From Mycolicibacterium helvum (GTDB lineage: Bacteria > Actinomycetota > Actinomycetes > Mycobacteriales > Mycobacteriaceae), in the NCBI RefSeq assembly GCF_010731895.1, contig NZ_AP022596.1:1240001-1304000 (forward strand): a stretch of DNA of 64,000 nucleotides, read 5' to 3'. Shown one piece after another: positions 1-8,610 of the stretch. A program made the translations under genes and the position numbers. The number at the start of each line of letters is the position of its first letter. The stretch's first letter is position 1. The notes beneath the pieces were generated by a model. The model did no database searches. It saw only the letters and a program-made list of their open reading frames with translations, and had not been told where the DNA came from.

Positions 1-241
1 GGCCATCCCCCGCGGTCGGCACGCATACCTCTCAGGGTTTGCTGAGCCGCCGAAAATTCATGGCGCGCAATGGCGATGATGTCCAGCGGTGGTCAGCCGG
101 TGGTCGGTTCATAACGAAGGGCGCGCAGGACCGAGGTGGCGCGGCCACGGCCATCGCCGGATACGCAGCGCCAGCAGCGGTGCACTTCTTCATCCCAGGG
201 CGTGGCCGACGGGAAAGAGGCGCGGCCACGCCGGTAGTGAG

Positions 242-315
242 TGCCCCCAGTCGGACTCGAACCGACACTGTGCGGATTTTAAGTCCGCTGCCTCTGCCAA
301 TTGGGCTATGGGGGC
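242..315 (-). tRNA. tRNA with UAA anticodon (tRNA-Leu by anticodon), short variable loop
   Basis: Read on the minus strand this folds as a cloverleaf. It has a 7-bp acceptor stem (GCCCCCA/TGGGGGC), discriminator A, and a D arm with GCC/GGC. The anticodon stem GCGGA/TCCGC encloses CTTAAAA, giving anticodon UAA, and the T arm is GTCGG-TTCGAGT-CCGAC. CCA is not encoded. The variable region is only about 5 nt, so the shape is class I, whereas leucine tRNAs usually have a long variable arm. Leucine identity is inferred from the anticodon and the A discriminator. Bases 1-241, on its 3' side, contain only a small hairpin (31-46) and no gene I can support. Confidence 0.9.
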
Positions 316-590
316 CAACCGCGCGATCGGCGCGGTACAGAGGTTAGCGCGTGCGCCACGCGGTCCGGTGGTCACCACATTGCACGCGGGACCCGTGGCG
401 CCCGTCGCGACTCACCTCAGCACAAGCGACGCCCTGTGAACATCCTGTGGATTACCACCCCGTCCCACCTGGCAATTCATAGGAAACCCCTTGCAGCCGA
501 GCGTATTTGAGGTGCTCAAGAGTTTATGCGCAACGTTCGCCCGCGTTATGGTGGGAAGTGCGATCTGGTGGCCTCGGCCCCAGCTCGCGG
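316..590. other. Intergenic, no gene seen
   Basis: This stretch lies upstream of the minus-strand tRNA and should hold its promoter, but I could not pick a convincing -10/-35 pair. Open frames crossing it have no recognisable domain, no ribosome binding site and no partner gene. A short plus-strand transcript ending at the hairpin at 591-626 is possible, but nothing else supports it. Confidence 0.5.
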
Positions 591-626
591 AAAAGCCCGG
601 CGACCCCCCGACCAGCCGGGCTTTTT
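591..626. terminator. Bidirectional intrinsic terminator
   Basis: An 11-bp inverted repeat (AAAAGCCCGGC and its complement) flanks a 13-nt loop and ends in a T run in both directions. It lies downstream of the minus-strand dicarboxylate carrier gene and would stop that transcript before the tRNA. It would equally stop anything entering from the left. Confidence 0.8.
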
Positions 627-663
627 CCGTATCGCCAGCATCTCGGGCCCTATCCGAACAGCA

Positions 664-698
664 CGACACCCCGGGGGAACAGGCCACCCGGGGTGTCG
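664..698 (-). terminator. GC-rich hairpin directly after the dicarboxylate carrier gene
   Basis: A perfect 12-bp stem (CGACACCCCGGG and its complement) with an 11-nt loop starts about 12 nt beyond the stop codon of the carrier gene. It has no T run, like many mycobacterial hairpin terminators. Together with the T-tailed hairpin at 591-626 it makes a tandem stop. Confidence 0.65.
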
Positions 699-709
699 CG
701 AGCTGTGGT

Positions 710-2083
710 CTAGGCGGCGACAGCCTCCTTCTGGGAACGCGGCTTGCCGTCGTCGAGCATCGTCACCTCGTCGAACGGATCGCGGCCGGCCAGCACCTCG
801 TTGACCTTGTCCATGTCTACCGTCTTGGTCCACGAGCCGACCAGCAGGGTGGCCACCGCGTTGCCGGAGAAGTTGGTCACCGCGCGCGCCTCGGACATGA
901 ACCGGTCGATCCCGACGATCAGCCCCACCCCGTCGAGCAGCTCCGGCCGATGCGCCTGCAGGCCGCCGGCGAGCGTCGCCAGCCCGGCCCCGCTCACCCC
1001 GGCCGCACCCTTGGACGCCACGATCATGAACACCAGCAAGCCCAGTTGCTCGGTCACCGACAGCGGGTCGCCCAGCGCGTCCGCGATGAACAGCGAGGCC
1101 ATCGTCAGATAGATCGCCGTGCCATCCAAGTTGAACGAATACCCGGTCGGCACAACCACACCCACGGTGCTCTGCTGGACACCCAAATGCTCCATCTTGG
1201 CGATCAGCCGCGGCAGCGCCGACTCCGACGACGACGTCGCGAAGATCAGCAGGTACTCGCGCGCCAGGTAGCGCACCAGCCTGAAGATCGACACCCCCGA
1301 CACCATCCGCAGCAGCGTCCCGAGCACCCCGAACACGAACACCACGCACGTCAGATAGAAGCCGAACATCAGCGTCAGCAGGTTGGTCACCGCGCTCCAG
1401 CCGGTCAGGCCGACGACGTTGGCCATCGCCCCGAACGCGCCAATTGGTGCCAGCCACAAGATCATTGACAGGATCTTGAACACCAGCCGCTGCAGATGTT
1501 CCACCCCGCGCAGGATCGGCTCACCCTTGGCGCCCATCGCCTGGATCGCGAACCCGACCAGCAGCGCCACGAACAGCCCCTGCAGCACATTGCCGTCGGT
1601 CAGCGACGAGAACAGCGACGTCGGGATGATGTGCTGCACGAAATCCATCAAACCGCCGGATTTGTGCGCGGTTTCGGCCAGTTCGGCACCCTTGCCTGCA
1701 ACCGACTGCGAGAGCTTGAGGCTGCTGCCGGGATGCAGCAGATTGCCGACCAGCAGGCCAATGCCCAGCGCGACCGTCGACATCACCAGGAAGTAGCCGA
1801 ACGCCAGCCCACCGACCTTGCCGACGGTGGCGGCCTTGCGTACCGATCCGATGCCCAGCACGATCGTGCAGAAGATGACCGGAACGATCATCATCTTGAT
1901 CAGGCTGACGAACATCGTCCCCAGAACACCGACCTCCTTGCCGACCCCCGGAGCGACGAGGCCGACGATGACACCGCCGACAACCGCGACGATGACAGCG
2001 ATATACAGCCAGTGCGTGCGATCCCGGCGCTTGGGCGCCTCGGGCTTATCCGCGCCGCCTGGACGATCCACAACCGTGGTCAT
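710..2083 (-). CDS. dctA: C4-dicarboxylate:cation symporter (DAACS family)
   Basis: This is a sodium- or proton-coupled importer of succinate, fumarate, malate or related organic acids in the cytoplasmic membrane. The 457-residue length fits the DctA/GltP family, as does the hydrophobic profile: a polar N-terminus to about residue 27, then repeated membrane spans. The family signatures are present: a serine-rich re-entrant loop (IFATSSSESALPRL), the TGYSFNLDGTAIY segment and the SKGAAGVSGAG segment. The start codon has a GGAAGGAAA ribosome binding site. The gene is divergent from a two-component system whose sensor belongs to the class that senses such acids, and a CRP-like palindrome lies between them. 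The exact substrate is not readable from sequence. Confidence 0.93.
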   Translation of the reverse strand: MTTVVDRPGGADKPEAPKRRDRTHWLYIAVIVAVVGGVIVGLVAPGVGKEVGVLGTMFVSLIKMMIVPVIFCTIVLGIGSVRKAATVGKVGGLAFGYFLVMSTVALGIGLLVGNLLHPGSSLKLSQSVAGKGAELAETAHKSGGLMDFVQHIIPTSLFSSLTDGNVLQGLFVALLVGFAIQAMGAKGEPILRGVEHLQRLVFKILSMILWLAPIGAFGAMANVVGLTGWSAVTNLLTLMFGFYLTCVVFVFGVLGTLLRMVSGVSIFRLVRYLAREYLLIFATSSSESALPRLIAKMEHLGVQQSTVGVVVPTGYSFNLDGTAIYLTMASLFIADALGDPLSVTEQLGLLVFMIVASKGAAGVSGAGLATLAGGLQAHRPELLDGVGLIVGIDRFMSEARAVTNFSGNAVATLLVGSWTKTVDMDKVNEVLAGRDPFDEVTMLDDGKPRSQKEAVAA

Positions 2084-2138
2084 GAGCGGTTTCCTTCCGG
2101 TTTAACAGCAATAGGTCTGCAAGGATGGTTTACCCCCA

Positions 2139-2154
2139 CGTGACGCAGGTCACG
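2139..2154. promoter_or_regulatory. Candidate CRP (cAMP receptor protein) binding site
   Basis: The 16-base sequence CGTGACGCAGGTCACG is a perfect palindrome in its arms. It matches the mycobacterial CRP form (C/T)GTGA-N6-TCAC(G/A). It lies 55 nt upstream of the dctA start and 29 nt upstream of the divergent sensor kinase start, so one bound dimer could affect both promoters. The call rests on the motif and its position only. Confidence 0.6.
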
Positions 2155-2183
2155 CTTTAGTTCATTACGTTCAGAGGTGAGCA

Positions 2184-3716
2184 GTGGCCGTACTCCCCCG
2201 CTCGCTGGCCGGGCAGGCCTTCGCGCTGCAGGCTGCGGTCATCGCGCTGGTGGTCCTGGCCGGCAGCGTCGTCGCCCTCTTCGACGCCCGCGCCGACGGC
2301 GACGAACGGGCCCGGGAGAAGGTCACCGCCGTTGCCGTCTCCCTGGCCGACTCCCCGTCCACCGCCCAAGCGATCGAAAACGGTCACGCCGCACAGGTTC
2401 TGCAACCGGTCACCGAAGCGGTCCGCAAGGCCACCGACATCGCGTTCATCACGATCATGGCCCCCGACCGCACCCGGTTCACCCACACCAATCCCGCCCT
2501 GATCGGCGAGCCCTATATCGGCACCGTCGAACCGGCCCTGCACGGCGAGACCTTCACCGAGGTCTACACCGGCACGCTGGGCCCCTCCGTTCGCACCATC
2601 GCACCCGTGCGCGACCCGCACGGACAGATCATCGGCTTGGTCGCCGCTGGCATCACCCGGGAAAGCCTGGCCGCGCGGTGGCGTTCGCAGTGGCCGGCGA
2701 TCGCGGCCGTCGGCGTGGCGGCGCTGGCCCTGTCCTTCGTCGGTATCTGGGCGATCCGCCGGCGCATCCTGCACCAAACCCGCGGGCTGGCGCCCGACGA
2801 GCTGCGGGTGATGTACGACCACCACGACGCGATCCTGCACTCGGTCTCCGAGGGGCTCATCGTCCTCGACCGCAACGAGGTCGCCCTGGCCAACGACGAA
2901 GCCCGCCGCCTGCTGGCCCTGCCATCCGGTCCCATCACCCGCGCCGATCTGCCAGAGTTCCTGCGCGGCAACGACCCCGGTGTGCGCGACGAGGTCCGCC
3001 TCACCGATGACCGGGTGCTCGTGGTTAACCGCTCCCAGGTGAGTTCCTCGGACTCCGAAGTCGTCACCATCCGTGATCGCACCGAATTGCAAGGCGCGCT
3101 GGGCGAATTGAGTTCGCTGCAGGGTTTCACCGATTCGCTGCGAGCGCAGGCTCACGAGTCGGCCAACAAGCTGCACACCGTCGTCACGCTGGTCGAGATG
3201 GGACGCCCCGACGAGGCGGTCAAGTTCGCCACCCAGGAGCTCGCCCTGTCCCAGCAGCTCGTCGACCGGGTCTCTGACTCCGTCGGCGAACCGGCGTTGG
3301 TCGCTCTGCTGCTCGGCAAGACCGCCGAGGCCGACGAGCGCGGCGTCGAGCTGACCATCACCGAGGACACCCACCTACCCGCCGAGCCCCTGCTGAGCCC
3401 CCAGGAAATGGTCACCGTGCTGGGCAACCTCATCGACAACGCGATGGACGCCTGCGACCGCGACGACCCGTGGGTCGAGGTCACCGTCAACCAGAACGAC
3501 AAGGCGCTGCAGATCCAGGTTGCCGACAGCGGCCCGGGCATGGATCCCGACACCTTTCAGCGCGCGATGCAGCGGGGCTATTCAACGAAATCCGGCACCG
3601 ACGCCGGCCACCAGGGCTTGGGGTTGGCGCTGGTCGCCCAGATCGTCAACCGCCACGGCGGGACCCTGAGCGCCGACCTCACCTACGGCTCGGTGGTGAC
3701 GGTGACGATCCCATGA
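2184..3716 (+). CDS. Sensor histidine kinase, CitA/DcuS type
   Basis: This is a membrane sensor of extracellular carboxylates that phosphorylates the response regulator encoded next to it. The order of parts is: transmembrane segment at about residues 14-33, an extracytoplasmic sensor domain at about 35-165 (with the GLVAAGITRE segment near its end), a second transmembrane segment at about 171-191, a PAS region at about 210-300, an H box with His324 (RAQAHESANKLHT), and a C-terminal ATPase domain. The ATPase carries the N box NLIDNAMDA, the DSGPGM motif and a GLGLALV box. The short dimerisation helix and AHE-x-NKL H box are typical of CitA/DcuS kinases. The GTG start follows AGAGGTGA. Divergence from dctA suggests it controls dicarboxylate uptake. 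Confidence 0.92.
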   Translation: MAVLPRSLAGQAFALQAAVIALVVLAGSVVALFDARADGDERAREKVTAVAVSLADSPSTAQAIENGHAAQVLQPVTEAVRKATDIAFITIMAPDRTRFTHTNPALIGEPYIGTVEPALHGETFTEVYTGTLGPSVRTIAPVRDPHGQIIGLVAAGITRESLAARWRSQWPAIAAVGVAALALSFVGIWAIRRRILHQTRGLAPDELRVMYDHHDAILHSVSEGLIVLDRNEVALANDEARRLLALPSGPITRADLPEFLRGNDPGVRDEVRLTDDRVLVVNRSQVSSSDSEVVTIRDRTELQGALGELSSLQGFTDSLRAQAHESANKLHTVVTLVEMGRPDEAVKFATQELALSQQLVDRVSDSVGEPALVALLLGKTAEADERGVELTITEDTHLPAEPLLSPQEMVTVLGNLIDNAMDACDRDDPWVEVTVNQNDKALQIQVADSGPGMDPDTFQRAMQRGYSTKSGTDAGHQGLGLALVAQIVNRHGGTLSADLTYGSVVTVTIP

Positions 3717-4393
3717 TCAACGTCCTGATCGTCGAGGACGAACCGCTGATCGCCGAGGCACACCGCACGTATCTGGCTCGGCTGCAAGGGTTTACCGTCG
3801 TCGGGCTGGCGCACACCGCCCGCGACGCGATGCGGATCGCCGCCGAGGCGGAGTCCCCGGTGGATCTGGTGCTGCTCGATCTCGGCCTGCCTGACGCCAG
3901 CGGTATCGCGCTGGCGTCGGCGCTGTCCGGGTTGCGGCCCGCGCCCGACATCATCGCGATCACCTCCGAACGCGATCTGGAGATGGTGCGCGCCGCGGTC
4001 GCGCACGGCGCGCTGGCCTACCTGCTCAAGCCGTTCACGTTCGCCGCCTTCCGCGATCGCCTCGAGCGCTACCGCCGCTACCGGGACGCCCTGCCGGCCG
4101 GCACCGACGCCGCCAGCCAGGCCGAAGTCGACAGGGCGCTAGGGGAACTGCGAATCAGCACCGACAAGTCGGTGGCCCCCAAGGGCGCGGCACCGGCCAC
4201 CACCGACGAGATTGCCCGCGCGGTGCGCGACCGCCCCGACGGGCTGACCGCTGACGAAGCCGCCAAGTTGGTGGGGGTGTCCCGGGTGACGGCCTGGCGC
4301 TACCTGGAACGGCTGGCCGACGACGGCACCGTCACCCGGGTGACCGAATACGGCAAGACGGGTCGGCCCAGCACCCGCTACCAGTGGCGCTAG
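3713..4393 (+). CDS. Response regulator, CitB/DcuR type
   Basis: The 226-residue regulator has an N-terminal receiver domain. The acidic pocket is Glu8/Asp9, the phosphoacceptor is Asp56 (LLDLGLPD), and a conserved Lys sits in YLLKPF. A helical linker leads to a C-terminal helix-turn-helix (LTADEAAKLVGVSRVTAWRY), the layout of CitB/DcuR regulators. Its ATG overlaps the kinase stop as ATGA, so the pair is translationally coupled. The likely target is the divergent dctA promoter. Which metabolite is sensed is inferred only from the neighbouring carrier. Confidence 0.92.
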   Translation: MINVLIVEDEPLIAEAHRTYLARLQGFTVVGLAHTARDAMRIAAEAESPVDLVLLDLGLPDASGIALASALSGLRPAPDIIAITSERDLEMVRAAVAHGALAYLLKPFTFAAFRDRLERYRRYRDALPAGTDAASQAEVDRALGELRISTDKSVAPKGAAPATTDEIARAVRDRPDGLTADEAAKLVGVSRVTAWRYLERLADDGTVTRVTEYGKTGRPSTRYQWR

Positions 4394-4431
4394 CGCGTAT
4401 CGAAGCCCCCTTGCGGAGCCGGTCAACCAAT

Positions 4432-4449
4432 TACTAGGATGTCCTAGTA
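4432..4449. promoter_or_regulatory. 18-bp perfect palindromic operator overlapping the mmsA promoter
   Basis: TACTAGGA-TG-TCCTAGTA is a perfect inverted repeat with 8-bp arms, about 31 nt before the mmsA start. Its right arm contains TAGTAT (4445-4450), a plausible -10 box, so a bound protein would block polymerase. Arms of this length suit a TetR-type repressor. No candidate TetR gene is adjacent; the nearest regulator is the MarR gene at the far end of the operon. Confidence 0.6.
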
Positions 4450-4479
4450 TTTAGCCGCCAGGTCAGCCAAGGGGCAGTC

Positions 4480-6000
4480 ATGAGCTCAACCATTCAGCAC
4501 TTCATCGACGGCAAGCGCAGCAGCCTGTCCAGCACGCGCACCGCCGACGTCCTCAACCCCAGCACCGGCGAGGTTCAGGCCCAGGTACTCCTGGCGTCGA
4601 CCGCCGACGTCGACACCGCGGTCGCCTCCGCGGTCGAGGCGCAAAAGGAATGGGCCGCCTGGAACCCCCAGCGCCGGGCCCGCGTCATGATGAAGTTCAT
4701 CGAGCTCGTCAACGCCAACACCGACGAGCTCGCCGAGCTGCTGTCGATCGAGCACGGCAAGACCGTCGCCGACTCCCGCGGTGACATCCAGCGCGGCATC
4801 GAGGTCATCGAGTTCGCCGTCGGCATCCCGCACCTGCTCAAGGGCGAGTTCACCGAGGGCGCCGGCAGCGGCATCGACGTGTACTCGATCCGCCAGCCGC
4901 TCGGTGTGGTCGCCGGCATCACCCCGTTCAACTTCCCCGCGATGATCCCGCTATGGAAGGCCGGACCCGCCCTGGCGTGCGGTAACGCCTTCATCCTCAA
5001 GCCCTCCGAGCGCGACCCCTCGGTGCCGGTGCGCCTGGCCGAACTGTTCCTGGAAGCCGGCCTGCCCGCCGGTGTGTTCCAGGTGGTGCAGGGCGACAAG
5101 GAAGCCGTCGACGCCATCCTTCACCACCCCGACATCAAGGCCGTCGGCTTCGTCGGCAGCTCCGATATCGCGCAGTACATCTACTCCACCGCAGCCGCTA
5201 ACGGTAAGCGTTCGCAGTGCTTCGGCGGCGCCAAGAACCACATGATCATCATGCCCGACGCCGACCTGGACCAGGCCGTCGACGCCCTCATCGGCGCCGG
5301 CTACGGCAGCGCCGGCGAGCGGTGCATGGCAATCAGCGTCGCGGTGCCGGTCGGAGAGGAGACAGCAAACCGGTTGCGCGCCAGGCTCGTCGAGCGGATC
5401 AGCGGACTGCGCGTCGGCCACAGCCTGGACCCCAAAGCAGACTACGGTCCGCTGGTCACCGGCGCCGCACTCAAGCGGGTCCGCGACTACATCGATGCCG
5501 GCGTGGCCGCCGGAGCCGAGATCGTGGTCGATGGCCGCGAGAAGGCCAGTGACGAGCTGACATTCGCCGACACCAGCCTGGAGGGCGGGTTCTTTATCGG
5601 CCCCACCCTCTTCGACCACGTCACCACCGACATGTCGATCTACACCGACGAGATCTTCGGCCCGGTGCTGTGCATCGTGCGCGCCCACGATTACGAAGAG
5701 GCCCTGCGGCTACCCAGCGAGCACGAATACGGCAACGGCGTCGCGGTGTTCACCCGCGACGGCGACACCGCCCGCGACTTCGTGTCCCGGGTGCAGGTCG
5801 GCATGGTCGGCGTCAACGTGCCGATCCCGGTTCCGGTGTCCTACCACACCTTTGGTGGCTGGAAGCGCTCCGGCTTCGGCGACCTCAACCAGCACGGTCC
5901 GCATTCGATCCTGTTCTACACCAAGACCAAGACCGTGACGGAGCGGTGGCCCTCGGGCATAAAGGACGGCGCCGAATTCGTCATCCCGACGATGAAATGA
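4480..6000 (+). CDS. mmsA: CoA-acylating methylmalonate-semialdehyde dehydrogenase
   Basis: The enzyme oxidises methylmalonate semialdehyde with NAD and CoA to propionyl-CoA and CO2, in valine (and thymine) catabolism. The protein is 506 residues, the family norm. It has the ALDH fold landmarks: TPFNFP at 148-153, the KPSERDPS cofactor segment at about 174-181, GSSDIAQYI, and catalytic Cys282 in GSAGERCMAIS. That Cys context is the signature of the CoA-acylating MmsA branch rather than ordinary aldehyde dehydrogenases. The start follows an AAGGGGCAG binding site. It is the first gene of an operon with an acyl-CoA dehydrogenase and mmsB, which together cover consecutive steps of valine degradation. 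Confidence 0.96.
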   Translation: MSSTIQHFIDGKRSSLSSTRTADVLNPSTGEVQAQVLLASTADVDTAVASAVEAQKEWAAWNPQRRARVMMKFIELVNANTDELAELLSIEHGKTVADSRGDIQRGIEVIEFAVGIPHLLKGEFTEGAGSGIDVYSIRQPLGVVAGITPFNFPAMIPLWKAGPALACGNAFILKPSERDPSVPVRLAELFLEAGLPAGVFQVVQGDKEAVDAILHHPDIKAVGFVGSSDIAQYIYSTAAANGKRSQCFGGAKNHMIIMPDADLDQAVDALIGAGYGSAGERCMAISVAVPVGEETANRLRARLVERISGLRVGHSLDPKADYGPLVTGAALKRVRDYIDAGVAAGAEIVVDGREKASDELTFADTSLEGGFFIGPTLFDHVTTDMSIYTDEIFGPVLCIVRAHDYEEALRLPSEHEYGNGVAVFTRDGDTARDFVSRVQVGMVGVNVPIPVPVSYHTFGGWKRSGFGDLNQHGPHSILFYTKTKTVTERWPSGIKDGAEFVIPTMK

Positions 6001-7175
6001 CCTTCCTGACACTCGAGGACGACGAACGCGTCATCGCCGAAACGGCGGCCGCTTTCGCCGCCAAACGCCTGGCCCCCTACGCCTTGGAGTGGGACCACTC
6101 CAAGGAGTTCCCCGTCGACGTGCTGCGTGAGGCCGCCGAGTTGGGGATGGCCGCCATCTACTGCGCCGAGGACGTCGGCGGTAGCGGACTTCGCCGTCTG
6201 GACGCGGTGCGAATCTTCGAGCAACTCTCGGCCGCCGACCCCGCACTAGCCGCGTTCATCTCGATCCACAACATGTGCGCGTGGATGATCGACACCTACG
6301 GCACCACCGAGCAGCGCAAGTCCTGGATCCCCAAGCTTGCCTCGATGGAGGCCATCGCCAGCTACTGCCTCACCGAGCCCGGTGCCGGATCGGATGCGGC
6401 GGCGTTGCGCACCAAAGCCGTCCGGCAAGGCGATGAGTACGTGCTCGACGGGGTCAAGCAGTTCATCTCCGGGGCCGGCACCTCCGACGTCTACGTCGTG
6501 ATGGCCCGCACCGGCTTTAACGAGGAAGAGTCGGGCCACCGTGGAATTTCGGCTTTCATCGTCGAAAAAGACACGCCCGGAATCAGTTTCGGTGCGCAAG
6601 AGGAGAAGATGGGCTGGAATGTGCAGCCCACCGCCGCGGTGATTCTCGAAGGTGTGCGGGTGCCGGCATCGGCGATGCTCGGCGGCCCCGAGGGCGAGGG
6701 CACCGGCTTCGGTATCGCGATGAACGGCCTCAACGGCGGCCGGCTCAACATCGCGGCCTGCTCGCTGGGCGGCGCTCAGACCGCCTATGAGAAAGCAGCG
6801 AGTTATCTGGCCGACCGGCAGGCGTTCGGCGGGGCACTGCTCGACGAGCCCACCATCCGATTCACCCTCGCCGACATGGCCACCGCACTCGAGACGTCCC
6901 GGCTGATGCTGTGGCGCGCGGCCGTCGCCCTGGACAACGACGAGCCGCACAAGGTCGAGCTGTGCGCGATGGCCAAACGCTACGTCACCGACTCCTGCTA
7001 CGACGTGGCCGATCAGGCCTTGCAGTTGCACGGCGGCTACGGCTATCTGAGGGAATACGGGATCGAGAAGATCGTCCGCGATCTGCGCGTGCACCGAATC
7101 CTGGAGGGCACCAACGAAATCATGCGCGTGGTCATCGGGCGAGCTGAGGCCGCCCGGGCACGCGCAACCGGATAA
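5997..7175 (+). CDS. Acyl-CoA dehydrogenase, probably isobutyryl-CoA dehydrogenase
   Basis: This 392-residue FAD enzyme would oxidise isobutyryl-CoA to methacrylyl-CoA, an early step of valine catabolism. The N-terminal helical domain is followed by the FAD-binding segment CLTEPGAGSDAAALRT. The C-terminal domain holds QLHGGYGYLREYGIEKI and the LEGTNEIMRVVIGR end found in the short-chain and branched-chain acyl-CoA dehydrogenase group. The ATG overlaps the mmsA stop by three bases (ATGA), so the two genes are coupled. Substrate assignment comes from operon context; sequence alone would allow other short branched acyl-CoAs. Confidence 0.92.
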   Translation: MTFLTLEDDERVIAETAAAFAAKRLAPYALEWDHSKEFPVDVLREAAELGMAAIYCAEDVGGSGLRRLDAVRIFEQLSAADPALAAFISIHNMCAWMIDTYGTTEQRKSWIPKLASMEAIASYCLTEPGAGSDAAALRTKAVRQGDEYVLDGVKQFISGAGTSDVYVVMARTGFNEEESGHRGISAFIVEKDTPGISFGAQEEKMGWNVQPTAAVILEGVRVPASAMLGGPEGEGTGFGIAMNGLNGGRLNIAACSLGGAQTAYEKAASYLADRQAFGGALLDEPTIRFTLADMATALETSRLMLWRAAVALDNDEPHKVELCAMAKRYVTDSCYDVADQALQLHGGYGYLREYGIEKIVRDLRVHRILEGTNEIMRVVIGRAEAARARATG

Positions 7176-7192
7176 GGCAAAGGAGCCTACGC

Positions 7193-8062
7193 ATGACGAC
7201 GATCGCGTTCCTGGGGCTGGGCCACATGGGTGGGCCGATGGCAGCCAACCTGGTCAACGCCGGCTACACCGTGCGCGGCTTCGACCCGGTGCCCGCCCTG
7301 CGCGACGCCGCCGAGGAGAAGGGTGCGACGGTGTTCGACGTCGGTGCCGCCGCGGTGACCGATGCCGACGTCGTCATCACCTCGTTGCCCAACGGGGCGA
7401 TCGTGAAAGCCTGCTACGCCGAGGCACTTCCGGCCGCCAAACCGGGCACCCTGTTCATCGACACCTCCACCATCTCCGTCGACGACGCCCGTGAGGTCAA
7501 CGCCCAGGCCGCGGCCGCCGGAATGGCCCAGCTCGACGCCCCCGTCTCCGGCGGTATCAAGGGCGCGACGGCCGGCACGCTGGCCTTCATGGTCGGCGGC
7601 GAAGCTGACGCGTTGGAGAAGGCACGCGCGGTGCTGGATCCCATGGCCAGCAAGGTGATTCACTGCGGAACCTCCGGTGCCGGGCAGGCCGCCAAGCTGT
7701 GCAACAACATGGTGCTCGCGGTGCAGCAGATCGCCGTCGGTGAGGCATTCGTGCTCGCCGAGAAGCTCGGCCTGTCGGCGCAGTCGTTGTTCGACGTGAT
7801 CACCGGGGCAACCGGCAATTGCTGGGCGGTGCACACCAACTGCCCTGTGCCCGGCCCGGTTCCGACGTCGCCGGCCAACAACAACTTCCAACCAGGTTTC
7901 GCCACCGCGCTGATGAACAAGGACCTGGGCCTGGCGATGGCCGCCGTATCGTCGAGCGGTGCGAGCGCCCCGCTGGGAACTCATGCCGCCGAGATCTACA
8001 GCGCGTTCGCCGCCGAACACGCCGATCTGGACTTCAGCGCAGTCATCGAGACCCTGCGCTAG
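7193..8062 (+). CDS. mmsB: 3-hydroxyisobutyrate dehydrogenase
   Basis: The enzyme oxidises 3-hydroxyisobutyrate to methylmalonate semialdehyde with NAD, supplying the substrate of MmsA. The 289-residue protein begins with the Rossmann motif LGLGHMGGPMA at about 6-16. It also carries the substrate-binding DAPVSGGIKGA segment and the catalytic lysine in GAGQAAKLCNNM, all typical of the beta-hydroxyacid dehydrogenase family. A GGAGCC site lies before the ATG. The gene sits 17 nt after the acyl-CoA dehydrogenase, in the same operon. Its TAG stop shares the four bases CTAG with the stop of the convergent MarR gene. Confidence 0.96.
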   Translation: MTTIAFLGLGHMGGPMAANLVNAGYTVRGFDPVPALRDAAEEKGATVFDVGAAAVTDADVVITSLPNGAIVKACYAEALPAAKPGTLFIDTSTISVDDAREVNAQAAAAGMAQLDAPVSGGIKGATAGTLAFMVGGEADALEKARAVLDPMASKVIHCGTSGAGQAAKLCNNMVLAVQQIAVGEAFVLAEKLGLSAQSLFDVITGATGNCWAVHTNCPVPGPVPTSPANNNFQPGFATALMNKDLGLAMAAVSSSGASAPLGTHAAEIYSAFAAEHADLDFSAVIETLR

Positions 8063-8583
8063 AAGTCACCCGCGTGGTGGCGCAGCGTCTCGATCGACGC
8101 GACCAGCGCACGCGCTTCCTGCGCGGACACCCCGACATCGGCGAACACCTGATCGTTGAGCGTCGCGGTGGCGTCCTCCACCGTCGAGCGGCCGATCTCG
8201 GTGATCTCCACCAGCGTGGTACGCCCGTCGGTGGGATGCGGCACCCGCTTGACCAGTCCGTCGGCCTCCAGCCGGCGAATCGCATGGGTGACGCTGGTGA
8301 CATGCACCTGCAGCCGGTCCGACGCCTTGGTGATCGGCAACGCACCGGTCCGGCTGAAGGCCAGTAGCCGCAGCAGCTCGAACCGCGAAAAGCTCAGATC
8401 GTAGGGCCGCAGCGCATTCTCCACCCGGGCCAGCAGGATCTGATGGGCTCGCATCACCGAGGTCACCGCCACCATGCCCTCGGCGACATCACCCCACCCG
8501 GCGCGCTCCCAGTTCCGGCGCGCCGTGGCGATCGGGTCCGGCTTGTCGGACGGGATTAGATCGGCAGCCATCCGCCCATTCAT
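8059..8583 (-). CDS. MarR-family transcriptional regulator
   Basis: This is a 174-residue winged-helix regulator. Helix-turn-helix and wing are visible at about 80-125 (ITKASDRLQVHVTSVTHAIRRLEADGLVKRVPHPTDGR), between helices that form the MarR dimer interface. It lies 27 nt downstream of the aminotransferase gene on the same strand, so it is probably the last gene of that operon. It is also tail to tail with mmsB. Either unit could be its target, and its ligand is unknown. The start is uncertain, because an ATG four codons further in is also possible and neither has a clear binding site. Confidence 0.87.
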   Translation of the reverse strand: MNGRMAADLIPSDKPDPIATARRNWERAGWGDVAEGMVAVTSVMRAHQILLARVENALRPYDLSFSRFELLRLLAFSRTGALPITKASDRLQVHVTSVTHAIRRLEADGLVKRVPHPTDGRTTLVEITEIGRSTVEDATATLNDQVFADVGVSAQEARALVASIETLRHHAGDF

Positions 8584-8610
8584 ACCGCATCAGGGCACCG
8601 CCGTAGTTCA

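Noticed and set aside
39..439. Open frames on the plus strand across the tRNA
   Set aside because: They run antisense through a well-folded tRNA and have no recognisable domain or ribosome binding site.
491..1468. Long open frames opposite the dicarboxylate carrier gene, including one of 325 codons
   Set aside because: They are rich in His, Gln, Arg and Pro, which is the usual antisense shadow of high-GC coding sequence, and the opposite strand encodes a clear transporter.
2157..3374. A 405-codon frame antisense to the sensor kinase
   Set aside because: Composition is dominated by Gly, Asp, Val and Gln without domains. The sense strand has all kinase motifs.
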